Positions 16,061-26,246 are shown, counted from the first letter of the stretch. The stretch is 64,000 nucleotides of DNA from Nocardioides sp. JQ2195 (GCF_012272695.1 NZ_CP050902.1:744001-808000), one strand, 5' to 3'. The notes: generated by a model not told the origin, from the letters alone. Numbers and translations: made by a program.

Positions 16061-17077
16061 GTGCTTATCGCTCAGCGCCCTACCCTGTCGGAAGAGTCCG
16101 TCGACGAGTTCCGCTCGAGGTTCGTGATCGAGCCCCTGGAGCCCGGCTTCGGTTACACGCTCGGCAACTCGCTGCGTCGTACGCTCCTCAGCTCCATCCC
16201 GGGTGCGTCCGTGACCAGCATCAAGGTTGACACCGTCCTCCACGAGTTCTCGACCATCGAGGGTGTGAAGGAAGACGTCACCGAGGTGATCCTCAACCTG
16301 AAGGGTCTCGTCGTCTCCTCCGAGCACGACGAGCCCGTCACCATGTACCTGCGCAAGCAGGGCTCCGGTGACGTCACGGCCGCCGACATCCTGCCTCCGG
16401 CGGGTGTCGAGGTGCACAACCCCGACCTGAAGATCGCCACCCTGTCCGAGAAGGGCAAGCTGGAGATGGAGCTCGTCGTCGAGCGCGGTCGTGGCTACGT
16501 CAGCGCAGTGCAGAACAAGGGTGCGGACAACGAGATCGGCCGCATGCCGGTCGACTCGATCTACTCGCCCGTGCTCAAGGTGACCTACAAGGTCGAGGCC
16601 ACCCGTGTCGAGCAGCGCACCGACTTCGACAAGCTGGTCATCGACGTCGAGACCAAGCCGTCGATCCGGCCCCGCGACGCGATCGCGTCGGCCGGAAAGA
16701 CCCTGGTCGAGCTGTTCGGCCTGGCTCGCGAGCTGAACGTCGAGGCCGAGGGCATCGACATCGGCCCCTCGCCCGTCGACGAGCAGCTGGCTGCCGACCT
16801 CGCCCTCCCGGTCGAGGACCTGCAGCTGACCGTGCGTTCCTACAACTGCCTCAAGCGTGAGGGCATCCACACCGTGGGTGAGCTGATTGCGCGCTCGGAG
16901 CAGGACCTGCTCGACATCCGGAACTTCGGTTCCAAGTCGATCGACGAGGTCAAGGGCAAGCTGGTCGAGATGGGCCTGTCCCTCAAGGACAGCGCTCCCG
17001 GCTTCGACCCGGCCACCGCCCTTGCTGCCTACGGCGACGACGACGACGACACGTTCGTCGAGGACGAGCAGTACTAA
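16061..17077 (+). CDS. rpoA: DNA-directed RNA polymerase subunit alpha
   Basis: The 338-residue subunit has an N-terminal dimerisation/assembly domain to about residue 230 ([20 protein letters not shown]) and a C-terminal UP-element and activator-binding domain at about 245-310 ([32 protein letters not shown]). An acidic tail ([13 protein letters not shown]) ends it. GTG 16061 is chosen since GGAAAGGAAAG lies just upstream and actinobacterial RpoA starts MLIAQRPTL; earlier in-frame codons would add unrelated residues. Confidence 0.98.
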   Translation: MLIAQRPTLSEESVDEFRSRFVIEPLEPGFGYTLGNSLRRTLLSSIPGASVTSIKVDTVLHEFSTIEGVKEDVTEVILNLKGLVVSSEHDEPVTMYLRKQGSGDVTAADILPPAGVEVHNPDLKIATLSEKGKLEMELVVERGRGYVSAVQNKGADNEIGRMPVDSIYSPVLKVTYKVEATRVEQRTDFDKLVIDVETKPSIRPRDAIASAGKTLVELFGLARELNVEAEGIDIGPSPVDEQLAADLALPVEDLQLTVRSYNCLKREGIHTVGELIARSEQDLLDIRNFGSKSIDEVKGKLVEMGLSLKDSAPGFDPATALAAYGDDDDDTFVEDEQY

Positions 17078-17085
17078 TTGAATTT

Positions 17086-17125
17086 GGCCGAGCGAGTCGG
17101 CGCTTCGCTTGACTCGCTGCCGGCC
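17086..17125 (+). terminator. imperfect hairpin after rpoA
   Basis: The arms GGCC-GAGCGAGTC (17086-17098) and GACTCGC-TGCCGGCC (17111-17125) pair with a short internal asymmetry and a 12-nt loop. It lies nine bases after the rpoA stop in the 188-bp gap before rplQ, which holds no gene. It may lower rplQ expression relative to rpoA (inference). Confidence 0.4.
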
Positions 17126-17265
17126 TCGCAGTCGAAGTCCGCTTCGGTTCGAGGTCGGCGGGCGGCTGACGGGGTGGGGCCCCACGGTCTCGCGCTTGGT
17201 CAGCACCACACTCCTGTTACATCTACTCCGGTACCTGACACGGCCGGGGAGAATCGAGAAGAAGA

Positions 17266-17811
17266 ATGCCTACCCCCAAGAAGGGCACCCGTTTCGGCGG
17301 TAGCCCGGCGCACCAGCGGCTGATCATCAGCAACCTCGCCACCGCGCTCTTCGAGCACGGGCGGATCACGACCACCGAGGCCAAGGCCCGGGTGTTGCGT
17401 CCGCACGCCGAGAAGCTGATCACCAAGGCGAAGAAGGGCGACCTGCACAACCGCCGCGAGGTCCTCAAGACCATCCGCGACAAGTCGGTCGTGCACACCC
17501 TCTTCACCGAGATTGCGCCCACGTTCGCCGAGCGTCCGGGTGGCTACACCCGGATCACCAAGCTGAACCCCCGCAAGGGCGACAACGCCCCCATGGCGGT
17601 CATCGAGCTGGTGACCGAGGCGTACAGCCCGAAGGCTCCGTCGACCAAGAAGGTCGAAGCGGCTGCTGCTCCCGTCGAAGAGGCCCCCGTCGAGGAGACC
17701 GAGACCGCCGAGGCTCCGGCCGAGGAGACCGAGGTCGCCGCCGAGGAGACCGAGGGCGCCGAGGCTCCTGCAGAGGAGACTGAGGTCGCGCAGGACAAGA
17801 CCGAGGGCTGA
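17266..17811 (+). CDS. rplQ: 50S ribosomal protein L17 with acidic C-terminal extension
   Basis: The 181-residue product has the L17 core in residues 1-120 ([57 protein letters not shown]). A tail of about 55 residues follows, repeating Glu-Glu-Thr and Ala-Pro-Ala motifs ([20 protein letters not shown]). The core alone matches usual L17 length. The tail is strongly negative, unusual for a ribosomal protein, though Glu/Ala tails on L17 are known in some actinobacteria. GAGAAGAAGA precedes the ATG. It is the last gene of the alpha operon. Confidence 0.96.
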   Translation: MPTPKKGTRFGGSPAHQRLIISNLATALFEHGRITTTEAKARVLRPHAEKLITKAKKGDLHNRREVLKTIRDKSVVHTLFTEIAPTFAERPGGYTRITKLNPRKGDNAPMAVIELVTEAYSPKAPSTKKVEAAAAPVEEAPVEETETAEAPAEETEVAAEETEGAEAPAEETEVAQDKTEG

Positions 17812-17866
17812 GGCTTGCACGAGGCCGTTGGCCTCATCAGGCCTGGCTGAACCTCAGCAGGTCAGT

Positions 17867-17904
17867 CACGAGGGCTCGTCACCGCAGGGTGGCGGGCCCT
17901 CGTG
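17867..17904 (+). terminator. strong terminator after rplQ
   Basis: A continuous 17-bp stem (17867-17883 with 17888-17904, including two G-T pairs) has a GCAG loop and is followed by CCATTTCTGA. It lies 55 bp after the rplQ stop and faces the convergent DUF2786 gene, so it probably serves both directions. The remaining 17905-18021 has no gene. Confidence 0.85.
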
Positions 17905-18021
17905 CCATTTCTGACCACTGTGGTGGCCGTCTCGTGGTGGGTGGTCTCAACAGGCGGGCTCGCTGCTCGCCCGGCCCGAGCGCCAGGGGTTTGCGGTGCG
18001 CGACCGAGCGACACCCTGCCC

Positions 18022-18762
18022 TCAGACGCCGGGCAGGGCCTCCGGCTCCTTGCTGTGCAGGCGTCCGCCGCCGAGATCTGCCTGTTGGCCCGCGGACCAG
18101 CCACCGGCCATGCCGGAGCCGGAGAGCTGGCGGGGTCGAGCCTTCCCGAGGCGGGGATAGGTGTCACGCAGTGCCTGGTCGACCTCGGCGGACCGGTCGG
18201 CCAGGACCAGGCCGACCGAGCGCCCATCGCGTTGGGCGTGGCTCGCCGCGTCGGCCTCGGCCCGACGCTCGGCGTCCTCGAGGCGCCGGCTGATGGCCAG
18301 GCGGAAGCCGGCCAACCAGGAACGACGGAAGGCGGCCTTGTTCTCCGGGCGGGGCACGGGGGTGCGGGACAACCAGGTGGATGCCTGCATGAGCAGGCTG
18401 GTGAACAACAGGTCGGCGCGGGCAAGGTCGGACTGGTGGCCGAACAGGTGCACCGCGAACCGGGTGCCCTGCGGGGTGCGATCGGTCATCTGCACGGCGC
18501 GGCACCGCAGTCGCATCGCGACCGAGCTCAACAGCTCGGCCTTGTCGCGGGCATACGGAGCATCGAGTCGCACGACCCGGTCCCCGACCACGTCGGTGTT
18601 CGGCAGGTCGACGGCGAGCAGGGCCTGATCGATGCCGTAGTCGGCGATCAGCCGGGCAGCCCTGGCCGTGTAGAGCTCGGCCTCCTCCGGGGTCGTCGCG
18701 TCGTTCTCGGCCTTCGCCAGCAGCTTCCGGATCTTGGCGAGCATGGGGTGGTCGACGGGCAT
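18022..18762 (-). CDS. DUF2786 domain-containing protein
   Basis: A 246-residue cytosolic protein of unknown function. The DUF2786 N-terminal motif is clear (MLAKIRKLLAKAENDATTPEEAELYTARAARLI, in parts), and a TPEEA..A..LI helix pair is typical of the family. The middle is basic and helical (RRSWLAGFRLAISRRLEDAERRAEAD in parts). ATG 18762 (MPVDHPML) follows GGAAGGATCCACCCC on the minus strand; the frame stays open upstream but only as low-complexity Arg-rich sequence. It is divergent from the PfkB kinase gene. Confidence 0.85.
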   Translation of the reverse strand: MPVDHPMLAKIRKLLAKAENDATTPEEAELYTARAARLIADYGIDQALLAVDLPNTDVVGDRVVRLDAPYARDKAELLSSVAMRLRCRAVQMTDRTPQGTRFAVHLFGHQSDLARADLLFTSLLMQASTWLSRTPVPRPENKAAFRRSWLAGFRLAISRRLEDAERRAEADAASHAQRDGRSVGLVLADRSAEVDQALRDTYPRLGKARPRQLSGSGMAGGWSAGQQADLGGGRLHSKEPEALPGV

Positions 18763-18887
18763 GGGGTGGATCCTTCCGTTGTGGGTCACCCCACCCTGCG
18801 GCACCCCACCCACAGGCCGACCCCGTTGTCCACAGGGCCGGGTGACGGGCCGGGTTGCCGGTGGTGACGCGGAGCCCCACCATGCGC

Positions 18888-18893
18888 TAGGCA
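18888..18893 (+). promoter_or_regulatory. -10 box TAGGCA of a leaderless PfkB-kinase transcript
   Basis: TAGGCA ends six bases before the ATG at 18900, and no SD precedes the start. Transcription would begin at or next to the A of the ATG. This repeats the layout seen before many genes in this window. Confidence 0.5.
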
Positions 18894-18899
18894 TGGGGC

Positions 18900-19862
18900 A
18901 TGAGCCCGCACGCACTGGTGGTCGGAGAGTCCTTGGTCGACGTCGTGAGGGCCGCCGACGGCACCGTGGCCGAGCACCCCGGCGGCAGCGCCGCCAACGT
19001 CGCCGTGGCACTGGCCCGGCTCGGACGTCCCGTGCACCTTGCCACCAGCCTCGCGGACGATCGGCACGGCCGGCTGGTCGCCGAGCATCTGCAGCAGTCC
19101 GGCGTCTGCCTCACCGCGGACCCGCACGTCGCGCGTCGTACGTCGACCGCGACGGCCACGATCGACGCCGCCGGTGCCGCGACGTACGCCTTCGACCTGG
19201 ACTGGCGCCTGGGCGTGGTGCCGGTCGAGCCGGCGCCGCTGGTGCTGCACGTGTGCTCGATCGGCGCGCTGCTCGAGCCGGGGGCGTCGACCGTGCGCGA
19301 CGTCGTCTCAGCGCTCGCCGGGCGATCGGTCGTCAGCTACGACCTCAACCTGCGACCCGCCGTGACCGGCACCGGCCCGGAGGTGCGTGAGGGCGTCCTG
19401 CAGCTGGTCGGTGCCGCTGACGTCGTCAAGGCCTCCGACGAGGACCTGGTCCAGCTGTTCGGGAACCCACGCGTGGATCAGGTCGCACGCGAGCTGCTGG
19501 AGCTCGGCCCGGAGGCTGTCGTGGTCACCCGCGGTGGCGAAGGGTCCACGTGCTTCCTGCCCGGAGGCAGCTCGGCGCACGCCGAGGTCGTCCCGGTGAC
19601 GGTCGCCGACACCATCGGCGCCGGTGACACCTTCTCCGCGGCCATGATCGACGCGCTGTGGGACTCCATGGTGGAGCAGCCGCGGCGTGGGGCCGACGAA
19701 TCGGGTGGAACTGGTGAGCCGGTCGGACCGAAGGGTTGGCCCCGGGGGAGGAGCGGCACCGACGCGTGGGAACGGGTCCTGGCCCATGCCTCGCGTGCGG
19801 CTGCGGTGACCGTGTCACGGCCGGGGGCCGATCCGCCGTACCGCCGGGAGCTCGGCACCTGA
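18900..19862 (+). CDS. PfkB-family carbohydrate kinase
   Basis: The 320-residue ribokinase-fold enzyme phosphorylates a sugar or nucleoside using ATP. The N-terminal substrate-binding GGSAANVAVALARLG (about 29-43) and the C-terminal motif DTIGAGDTF (237-245, catalytic Asp243) are intact. The family includes fructokinase, ribokinase and adenosine kinase, and the sequence does not decide between them; there is no sugar operon beside it. It is monocistronic or cotranscribed with truA 22 bp downstream. Confidence 0.9.
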   Translation: MSPHALVVGESLVDVVRAADGTVAEHPGGSAANVAVALARLGRPVHLATSLADDRHGRLVAEHLQQSGVCLTADPHVARRTSTATATIDAAGAATYAFDLDWRLGVVPVEPAPLVLHVCSIGALLEPGASTVRDVVSALAGRSVVSYDLNLRPAVTGTGPEVREGVLQLVGAADVVKASDEDLVQLFGNPRVDQVARELLELGPEAVVVTRGGEGSTCFLPGGSSAHAEVVPVTVADTIGAGDTFSAAMIDALWDSMVEQPRRGADESGGTGEPVGPKGWPRGRSGTDAWERVLAHASRAAAVTVSRPGADPPYRRELGT

Positions 19863-19884
19863 CCGCGTGGCAGGATTGTCGACC

Positions 19885-20715
19885 GTGCGCACCAGGATCG
19901 ACCTCGCCTACGATGGCACCGACTTCAAGGGCTGGGCCCGCCAACCCGGCCTGAGGACCGTCCAGGAGGTCCTCGAGGAGTCCCTGGCGACCGTGCTCCG
20001 GGTGCCCTCGGTGTCGGTCACCTGCGCCGGTCGCACGGACTCCGGGGTGCATGCCCGGGGACAGGTGGTGCACCTCGAGCTCGACGAGCAGGAGCTGACC
20101 GCCTCGATCGGCCGGTCCCGGCTCGCACCGATGGAGGCCCTGCGCCGACGGCTGAACGGGATCCTGCCGCCGGACGCCCGCGTGCACCGGGTGGACGCGG
20201 CTCCTCCCGGCTTCGATGCCCGCTACTCAGCGATCTGGCGCCGCTACGCCTATCGCGTCACGGACCGCGACGTCGACCCGCTGACCCGTCACCACGTGCT
20301 GGCCTGGCCTCGCCATCTCGACGTCGACTCGATGAACGAGGCCGCCGACCTCCTGCTCGGGCTGCGGGACTTCGCGGCCTACTGCAAGCGCCGCGAGGGC
20401 GCCACCACCGTGCGCACCCTCATCGACCTGCACTGGGAGCGTGATGCGACCGGACTGGCCGTGCTCACCGTGCGGGCCGACGCCTTCTGCCACAACATGG
20501 TGCGGGCACTCACCGGCGCGCTGCTCGCCGTCGGCGACGGGCGCCGTACGCCGGACTGGCCCCAGCAGGTGCTCGCCACCGGGCAGCGGAGCCCCGCGGT
20601 GACCGTGGCCCCCGCCCGGGGGCTGACGCTAGAGGAGGTCGGCTACCCGGACGGACTGGAACTGGTCCGGCAGGCCGAGCGAGCGAGGAACAAGAGGGAG
20701 CTCCCCGATGACTGA
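19885..20715 (+). CDS. truA: tRNA pseudouridine(38-40) synthase TruA
   Basis: The 276-residue enzyme isomerises uridines 38-40 of the tRNA anticodon stem. The catalytic Asp52 lies in CAGRTDSGVHARGQV. Other family motifs are RIDLAYDGTDFKGWARQPG and VRALTGALLAVGDGR. GTG 19885 (MRTRIDLAYDG) fits the family start; an in-frame GTG at 19867 would add six residues. CAGGAT ends eight bases before GTG 19885, so it may be leaderless. The 3' end overlaps the next gene by eight bases. Confidence 0.96.
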   Translation: MRTRIDLAYDGTDFKGWARQPGLRTVQEVLEESLATVLRVPSVSVTCAGRTDSGVHARGQVVHLELDEQELTASIGRSRLAPMEALRRRLNGILPPDARVHRVDAAPPGFDARYSAIWRRYAYRVTDRDVDPLTRHHVLAWPRHLDVDSMNEAADLLLGLRDFAAYCKRREGATTVRTLIDLHWERDATGLAVLTVRADAFCHNMVRALTGALLAVGDGRRTPDWPQQVLATGQRSPAVTVAPARGLTLEEVGYPDGLELVRQAERARNKRELPDD

Positions 20716-21307
20716 CCACTACTTCTCTGCCGATCCGTCGGTGCCGTTCACCCGCGAGGACTTCACCTGTGAGGTCTGGGGCAAAGAGCTCGCGCTGACC
20801 AGCGGCTCAGGGGTGTACTCGCGCGGCCACCTCGACCACGGGACGGCGATCCTCTTCCGGGAGACCGAGCCGCCGGCCCAGGGGCAGGTGCTCGACCTCG
20901 GCTGCGGCTACGGGGTGATCGGGCTGGCCATCGCCCGGTCGGTCCCGCTGGCCAACGTCACCGCGGTCGACGTCAACGAGCGCGCCGTGCTGCTGGCGAA
21001 CGAGAACGCCAGGGCTCTCGGGCTGGAGGGTCGCTTCGTGGCGTGCACGCCGGACGCGGTGCCCACGACGTACCGCTTCGACGAGATCTGGTCGAACCCA
21101 CCGATCCGCATCGGCAAGGAGGCACTGCACGAGCTGTTGCTGACCTGGCTTCCCCGCCTGGCACCGGGCGGCCGAGCGGTCATGGTGGTGGGCAAGCACC
21201 TCGGTGCCGACTCACTGCAGCGCTGGCTGGGGGACCAGGGGTTTCCCACCCGGAGGCTGGCCAGCGCCAAGGGCTTCAGGGTCTTGGAGACTCGTCGGAC
21301 CGAGTGA
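20708..21307 (+). CDS. class I SAM-dependent methyltransferase, RsmC/MTS-like
   Basis: The 199-residue Rossmann-fold methyltransferase has the SAM-binding VLDLGCGYGVIGLAIA (61-76) and a catalytic NPPIR motif (130-134), which is typical of N-methyltransferases acting on rRNA guanine (RsmC/RsmG-like MTS domain). The first half of RsmC is missing, so it corresponds to the single-domain form common in Gram-positives. Overlap with truA suggests a shared RNA-modification role (inference). The 3' end overlaps the convergent PAP2 gene by 32 bp. Confidence 0.88.
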   Translation: MTDHYFSADPSVPFTREDFTCEVWGKELALTSGSGVYSRGHLDHGTAILFRETEPPAQGQVLDLGCGYGVIGLAIARSVPLANVTAVDVNERAVLLANENARALGLEGRFVACTPDAVPTTYRFDEIWSNPPIRIGKEALHELLLTWLPRLAPGGRAVMVVGKHLGADSLQRWLGDQGFPTRRLASAKGFRVLETRRTE

Positions 21308-22316
21308 GCTCGCCCAGCCCCACGGTTTCCTCGCTGGCGGCCTGGCGCAGGCGCTCGGATCGCGTGGGTGTGTCACGGGAGCGCTCCCACCAGGAGCAGG
21401 CGGCGAGCACACCGGCCACCAGGACGGCGCCACCGACGATGTCGATGACGTAGTGCTCACCGAAGTAGACCAGGGTCACCGCCATGGTCGCAGGGTAGGC
21501 GAGCAGCAGCCACCGCCAGGCGGAGCGCAGGCGCAGCACCGCATAGACCGCGATGAGGAACGAGATGCCGAAGTGGAGTGAGGGCATCGCGGCGACGGGG
21601 TTGCCGACACCGGTCAGGACGAGGTGGTAGCGACCCAGGCCGACGGCGTCCCAGCCACGGTGGGTGATGCGCCAGACGGGGTGCTCGATGAAGCCGCCCT
21701 CGGTGGCCATCCACGGGGGAGCCATCGGGTACAGCATGTAGATCACCAACGCGACCAGGTTCGCCCCGACATAGCGCCGCATCCACTTCTTCCACTCACC
21801 ACGGTTGCGCAGCCACAGGACCATCGCGATGATCAGGCCGGTCACGAAGTGGCTGGTGTAGACCAGTGCGAAGAGCAGGTCGTACCAGCGGGCGGGGCTG
21901 TCCGGGTTGCAGGGGGAGCCGCACAGGCGTTCCTGGAGCCAGTACGACGGGAGGTCCCCGCCGAACATCCACTCGTCGACGGTGACCGGCATCTGCGTGT
22001 GCACCGGCATCCTCAGCAGCTCGTCGGCGAGCCCGCGGCTGTAGAAGTAGACGACCAGCGCCGCCACCGGCACCCACCAGTCCCTCAGGAAGCTCAGGTG
22101 GTAGCGCCAGGGCTCCTCGACGTTCCAGCAGATCGTGGCCAGCCACAGCCAGAGGAAGATCTGCACGGTGTCGCTGGGCACGCCGAAGTGGTAGATCCAG
22201 ACGCCCAGGATCCCGGCAAACACCAGGAACGCCGCGGCGCGCACCCTCGAGCGGGTGAGGCCCTGCCTGGTGGGAAGGGGAGAGCGCACTGCGCTGCCCC
22301 CCGTACCCGAACCCAT
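21276..22316 (-). CDS. PAP2-superfamily membrane phosphatase / inositol-phosphotransferase-like
   Basis: A 346-residue polytopic membrane protein with about six helices. The PAP2-type catalytic blocks are AMPSLHFGISFLIAVYAV (near residue 245) and YFGEHYVIDIVGGA (near 285), with the conserved His residues. Family members dephosphorylate lipid phosphates or act in inositol phospholipid and glycolipid synthesis; the substrate is not certain. ATG 22316 follows TACGAT by seven bases on the minus strand, consistent with leaderless initiation. The last 32 bp overlap the methyltransferase gene. Confidence 0.87.
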   Translation of the reverse strand: MGSGTGGSAVRSPLPTRQGLTRSRVRAAAFLVFAGILGVWIYHFGVPSDTVQIFLWLWLATICWNVEEPWRYHLSFLRDWWVPVAALVVYFYSRGLADELLRMPVHTQMPVTVDEWMFGGDLPSYWLQERLCGSPCNPDSPARWYDLLFALVYTSHFVTGLIIAMVLWLRNRGEWKKWMRRYVGANLVALVIYMLYPMAPPWMATEGGFIEHPVWRITHRGWDAVGLGRYHLVLTGVGNPVAAMPSLHFGISFLIAVYAVLRLRSAWRWLLLAYPATMAVTLVYFGEHYVIDIVGGAVLVAGVLAACSWWERSRDTPTRSERLRQAASEETVGLGELTRSDESPRP

Positions 22317-22323
22317 GACGGGT

Positions 22324-22329
22324 ATCGTA
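22324..22329 (-). promoter_or_regulatory. -10 box TACGAT for the PAP2 gene (leaderless)
   Basis: On the minus strand TACGAT lies seven bases upstream of ATG 22316 with no SD between. No good -35 at normal spacing. Confidence 0.5.
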
Positions 22330-22403
22330 CGTCAACCATCCCGCTGCGAACACTTCAATTCGACTGGTCGATCCGCGCCGGTCCGGGGCTCCGGGAAACC
22401 CGT

Positions 22404-22432
22404 TTGCGAGTCCGTGGTCCGGCGCGCAGAAT
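22404..22432 (+). promoter_or_regulatory. promoter of the ABC-F gene (TTGCGA, 17 bp, CAGAAT)
   Basis: The -35 TTGCGA (22404-22409) and -10 CAGAAT (22427-22432) are 17 bp apart. The -10 ends eight bases before ATG 22441 and no SD is present, so the transcript should be leaderless or nearly so. Confidence 0.6.
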
Positions 22433-22440
22433 TCGGCCCC

Positions 22441-24180
22441 ATGGGCCACGTCGACGTCTCCGGTGTCAGGTATGAGCTCCCGGACGGTCGGGTGCTGCTC
22501 GACGACGTCGCGTTCCGGGTGGGTGAGGGCGCCAAGGTCGCGCTGGTCGGCTCGAACGGTGCCGGCAAGACGACGCTCCTGCGCATCATCACCGGCGAGT
22601 TGAAGCCCCACGCCGGGGCGGTGGTGCGCACGGGTGGCCTCGGTGTGATGCGCCAGATGGTGAACGCGGGCCTGCCCGAGGCGCCCACCGTCGCCGACCT
22701 GCTGCTCTCCGTTGCCCCTCCGAGGGTGCGCGAGGCGGCGGACGCGGTCGACGCCTGCGAACGGGCCCTGATGGACTCCGACGACGAGCAGACCCAGATG
22801 CGCTACGCCACTGCGCTCGGCGACTTCAACGATGCCGGAGGCTACGACATCGAGGTGGTGTGGGACGTGTGCTGCACGGCGGCGCTCGGCACACCGTTCG
22901 ACCGCGCCAAGTATCGCGACCTCGGCACCCTCAGCGGCGGGGAGCAGAAGCGGTTGGTGCTGGAGTACCTCCTGCGCGGCCCCGACCAGGTGCTGCTGCT
23001 CGACGAACCCGACAACTTCCTCGACGTGCCCGGCAAGATCTGGCTCGAGCGGCGGATCACGGAGTCGGAGAAGACGATCCTGTTCATCAGCCACGACCGG
23101 GAGCTCCTGGACAACACCGCGACGCGGGTGGTCACCGTGGAGCTCGGCTCCAACGGCAACCGGGTCTGGACGCACCCGGGCGGCTTCGCGTCGTACCACG
23201 AGGCCCGCAAGGACCGCTTCCTGCGCTTCGAGGAGCTGCGCCGGCGCTGGGACGAGGAGCACGCGAAGCTGAAGGCGCTGGTGCTGCGGCTCAAGATCAA
23301 GTCGGAGTACAACGACGGCATGTCCTCGCAGTACCGCGCGGCCCAGACCCGGTTGCGCAAGTTCGAGGAGGCCGGCCCGCCGATGGAGCAGCCGCGTGAG
23401 CAGCAGGTGACGATGCGGCTCATGGGCGGCCGCACCGGCAAGCGAGCCGTGGTCTGCGAGCAGCTGGAGCTGTTGTTGCCACCGTCGGACGAGGCAGGCA
23501 GCGACCGGTCGGTCGAGATGATGCGGCCGTTCGACCTCGAGGTCTGGTACGGCGAACGCGTGGCCGTGCTGGGCTCCAACGGCTCCGGCAAGTCGCACTT
23601 CCTGCGACTGCTCGCCGCCGGCGGCAGTGACCCCGACATCGAGCACCAGCCGATTGGTGACGTCCCGGTCGCCACGGTCCACCACCGTGGCCGCGCGAAG
23701 CTCGGTGCTCGAGTCCGCCCGGGTTGGTTCGTGCAGACCCACGAGCACCCGGAGCTGGTCGGACGAACCCTGCTGGAGATCCTGCACCGCGGCGAGGCCC
23801 GGGCCGATGGTCGTGGCCGGCAGGGGATGGGCCGTGAGGAGGCCTCGCGGGTCCTGGACCGCTATGAGCTGGCGCATGCGGGGGAGCAACGCTTCGAGTC
23901 ACTCTCCGGTGGGCAGCAGGCACGCTTCCAGATCCTGCTGCTCGAGCTCTCCGGGGCGACGCTGCTGTTGCTCGACGAGCCGACCGACAACCTCGACGTG
24001 CAGTCGGCCGAAGCCCTTGAGGAGGGGCTCGAGGCATTCGAGGGCACCGTCGTGGCGGTCACCCACGACCGCTGGTTCGCCCGCGGGTTCGACCGGTTCC
24101 TGGTCTACGGCGCCGACGGGTCGGTCTACGAGTCCGACGGCCCGGTCTGGGACGAGGGGCGGGTCGAGCGGGCCCGTTGA
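22441..24180 (+). CDS. ABC-F family ATP-binding protein
   Basis: A 579-residue cytosolic twin-ATPase with no membrane domain. Walker A1 is GSNGAGKTT (37-45), signature LSGGEQKRL and Walker B LLLDEPDNFLD. The second copy has GSNGSGKSH near 377, LSGGQQARF and LLLLDEPTDNLD. ABC-F proteins act on ribosomes (translation factors such as EttA, or antibiotic protection). The linker between the ATPases is helical (RRRWDEEHAKLKALVLRLKI). Which subfamily it belongs to cannot be told here. ATG 22441 is set by the promoter and by the domain start (MGHVDVSGVRYELPDG). Confidence 0.9.
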   Translation: MGHVDVSGVRYELPDGRVLLDDVAFRVGEGAKVALVGSNGAGKTTLLRIITGELKPHAGAVVRTGGLGVMRQMVNAGLPEAPTVADLLLSVAPPRVREAADAVDACERALMDSDDEQTQMRYATALGDFNDAGGYDIEVVWDVCCTAALGTPFDRAKYRDLGTLSGGEQKRLVLEYLLRGPDQVLLLDEPDNFLDVPGKIWLERRITESEKTILFISHDRELLDNTATRVVTVELGSNGNRVWTHPGGFASYHEARKDRFLRFEELRRRWDEEHAKLKALVLRLKIKSEYNDGMSSQYRAAQTRLRKFEEAGPPMEQPREQQVTMRLMGGRTGKRAVVCEQLELLLPPSDEAGSDRSVEMMRPFDLEVWYGERVAVLGSNGSGKSHFLRLLAAGGSDPDIEHQPIGDVPVATVHHRGRAKLGARVRPGWFVQTHEHPELVGRTLLEILHRGEARADGRGRQGMGREEASRVLDRYELAHAGEQRFESLSGGQQARFQILLLELSGATLLLLDEPTDNLDVQSAEALEEGLEAFEGTVVAVTHDRWFARGFDRFLVYGADGSVYESDGPVWDEGRVERAR

Positions 24181-24204
24181 GGCCTCGGGCCATCTCGGCC
24201 CCCC

Positions 24205-24256
24205 CGCAACGTCATACGTCCCGGTTGCCGGAGCCGCCCGAGCGTATGACGTTGCG
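24205..24256. terminator. perfect 14-bp inverted repeat between convergent genes
   Basis: Arms CGCAACGTCATACG (24205-24218) and its exact complement (24243-24256) flank a 24-nt loop. It lies between the ends of the ABC-F gene and the DoxX-like gene, so it likely terminates both transcripts. No strong T-run is present. Confidence 0.65.
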
Positions 24257-24264
24257 CTCAGGGG

Positions 24265-24795
24265 TCAGCTCAGCTGGGCCTTGGCGAGCCTGGCCTCGCG
24301 GCGTACGTCCTTGGCCAGGCGCTTGGCGTCCTTGCGGGCCAGCGACGCGGCGTTGCCGGCGCGCCAGGCCAGGCCCGGCTTGCCCTCGGTGTCGACGCCG
24401 GCAAGCAGCAGGCCACCGACGACGGAGGTGTTCTTGAAGAACTGCAGCCGCTGCAGGTTCTTGGCTGCCGGGTCGCTCTCCTCCCAGAAGGCGTGTCCGG
24501 CGAGCGTGGTCGGGACCATGCTGCCGGCGAGGACCAGTGAGGCCAGGCGCGGAGCCCGACCGGTGGCCAGCGCGGCCGCGGCGAGCAGCTGGACACCGGC
24601 GTTGACGCGGACATAGGTCCTCGCGTCGGTCGGCAGCGGCGCCCCGGGAGCGGCCTTGCGCACCAGCGGTGCGACGCGGTCGGTCATCCTGGCCGCCTTC
24701 GGGGCCAGCTTGTCGGTGTGCTTCAACGCGTTGACGGCACCGACGAAGAAGGTCGAGGCGAGCAGCGGACGGGCGATCAGGCGTACGGGAGTCAT
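24265..24795 (-). CDS. DoxX-family membrane protein
   Basis: A 176-residue protein with about four hydrophobic segments (LIARPLLASTFFVGAVNAL, VQLLAAAALATGRAP, LASLVLAGSMVPTTLAGHAF). The DoxX family links to quinone or thiol redox membrane complexes (as in mycobacterial MRC), but its role here is unknown. The C-terminus is Arg/Lys/Ala-rich (ARKDAKRLAKDVRREARLAK) and probably cytosolic. ATG 24795 follows TAAGAAT by six bases, so it is leaderless. Longer upstream reading is not supported. Confidence 0.8.
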   Translation of the reverse strand: MTPVRLIARPLLASTFFVGAVNALKHTDKLAPKAARMTDRVAPLVRKAAPGAPLPTDARTYVRVNAGVQLLAAAALATGRAPRLASLVLAGSMVPTTLAGHAFWEESDPAAKNLQRLQFFKNTSVVGGLLLAGVDTEGKPGLAWRAGNAASLARKDAKRLAKDVRREARLAKAQLS

Positions 24796-24801
24796 GCACT
24801 C

Positions 24802-24808
24802 ATTCTTA
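24802..24808 (-). promoter_or_regulatory. -10 box TAAGAAT for the DoxX gene (leaderless)
   Basis: On the minus strand TAAGAAT ends six bases before ATG 24795. No SD is present between them. Confidence 0.5.
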
Positions 24809-24865
24809 CCCGATCGCCAAGGCTTCAGCCCTGCGCGGGCCAGCTGTCGCGCCGGCACGGACGAC

Positions 24866-24905
24866 GGGCCCCGGACGCACGGCATGAAGCCGGCGTCCGG
24901 GGCCC
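24866..24905 (-). terminator. terminator after citrate synthase
   Basis: A perfect 13-bp stem (24866-24878 with 24893-24905) is extended inward by a CGGC/GCCG pair around a 5-nt loop. It starts 22 bp after the citrate synthase stop on the minus strand and insulates the DoxX gene. It is very GC-rich, without a T-run. Confidence 0.75.
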
Positions 24906-24926
24906 GTGTCGCTGAGCCGGGTCAGC

Positions 24927-26246
<1,320 letters not shown>

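Noticed and set aside
17126..17265. tRNA-like GGTTCGAGG sequence near 17150
   Set aside because: No acceptor or anticodon stem can be folded around it, and no complementary 3' end is found.
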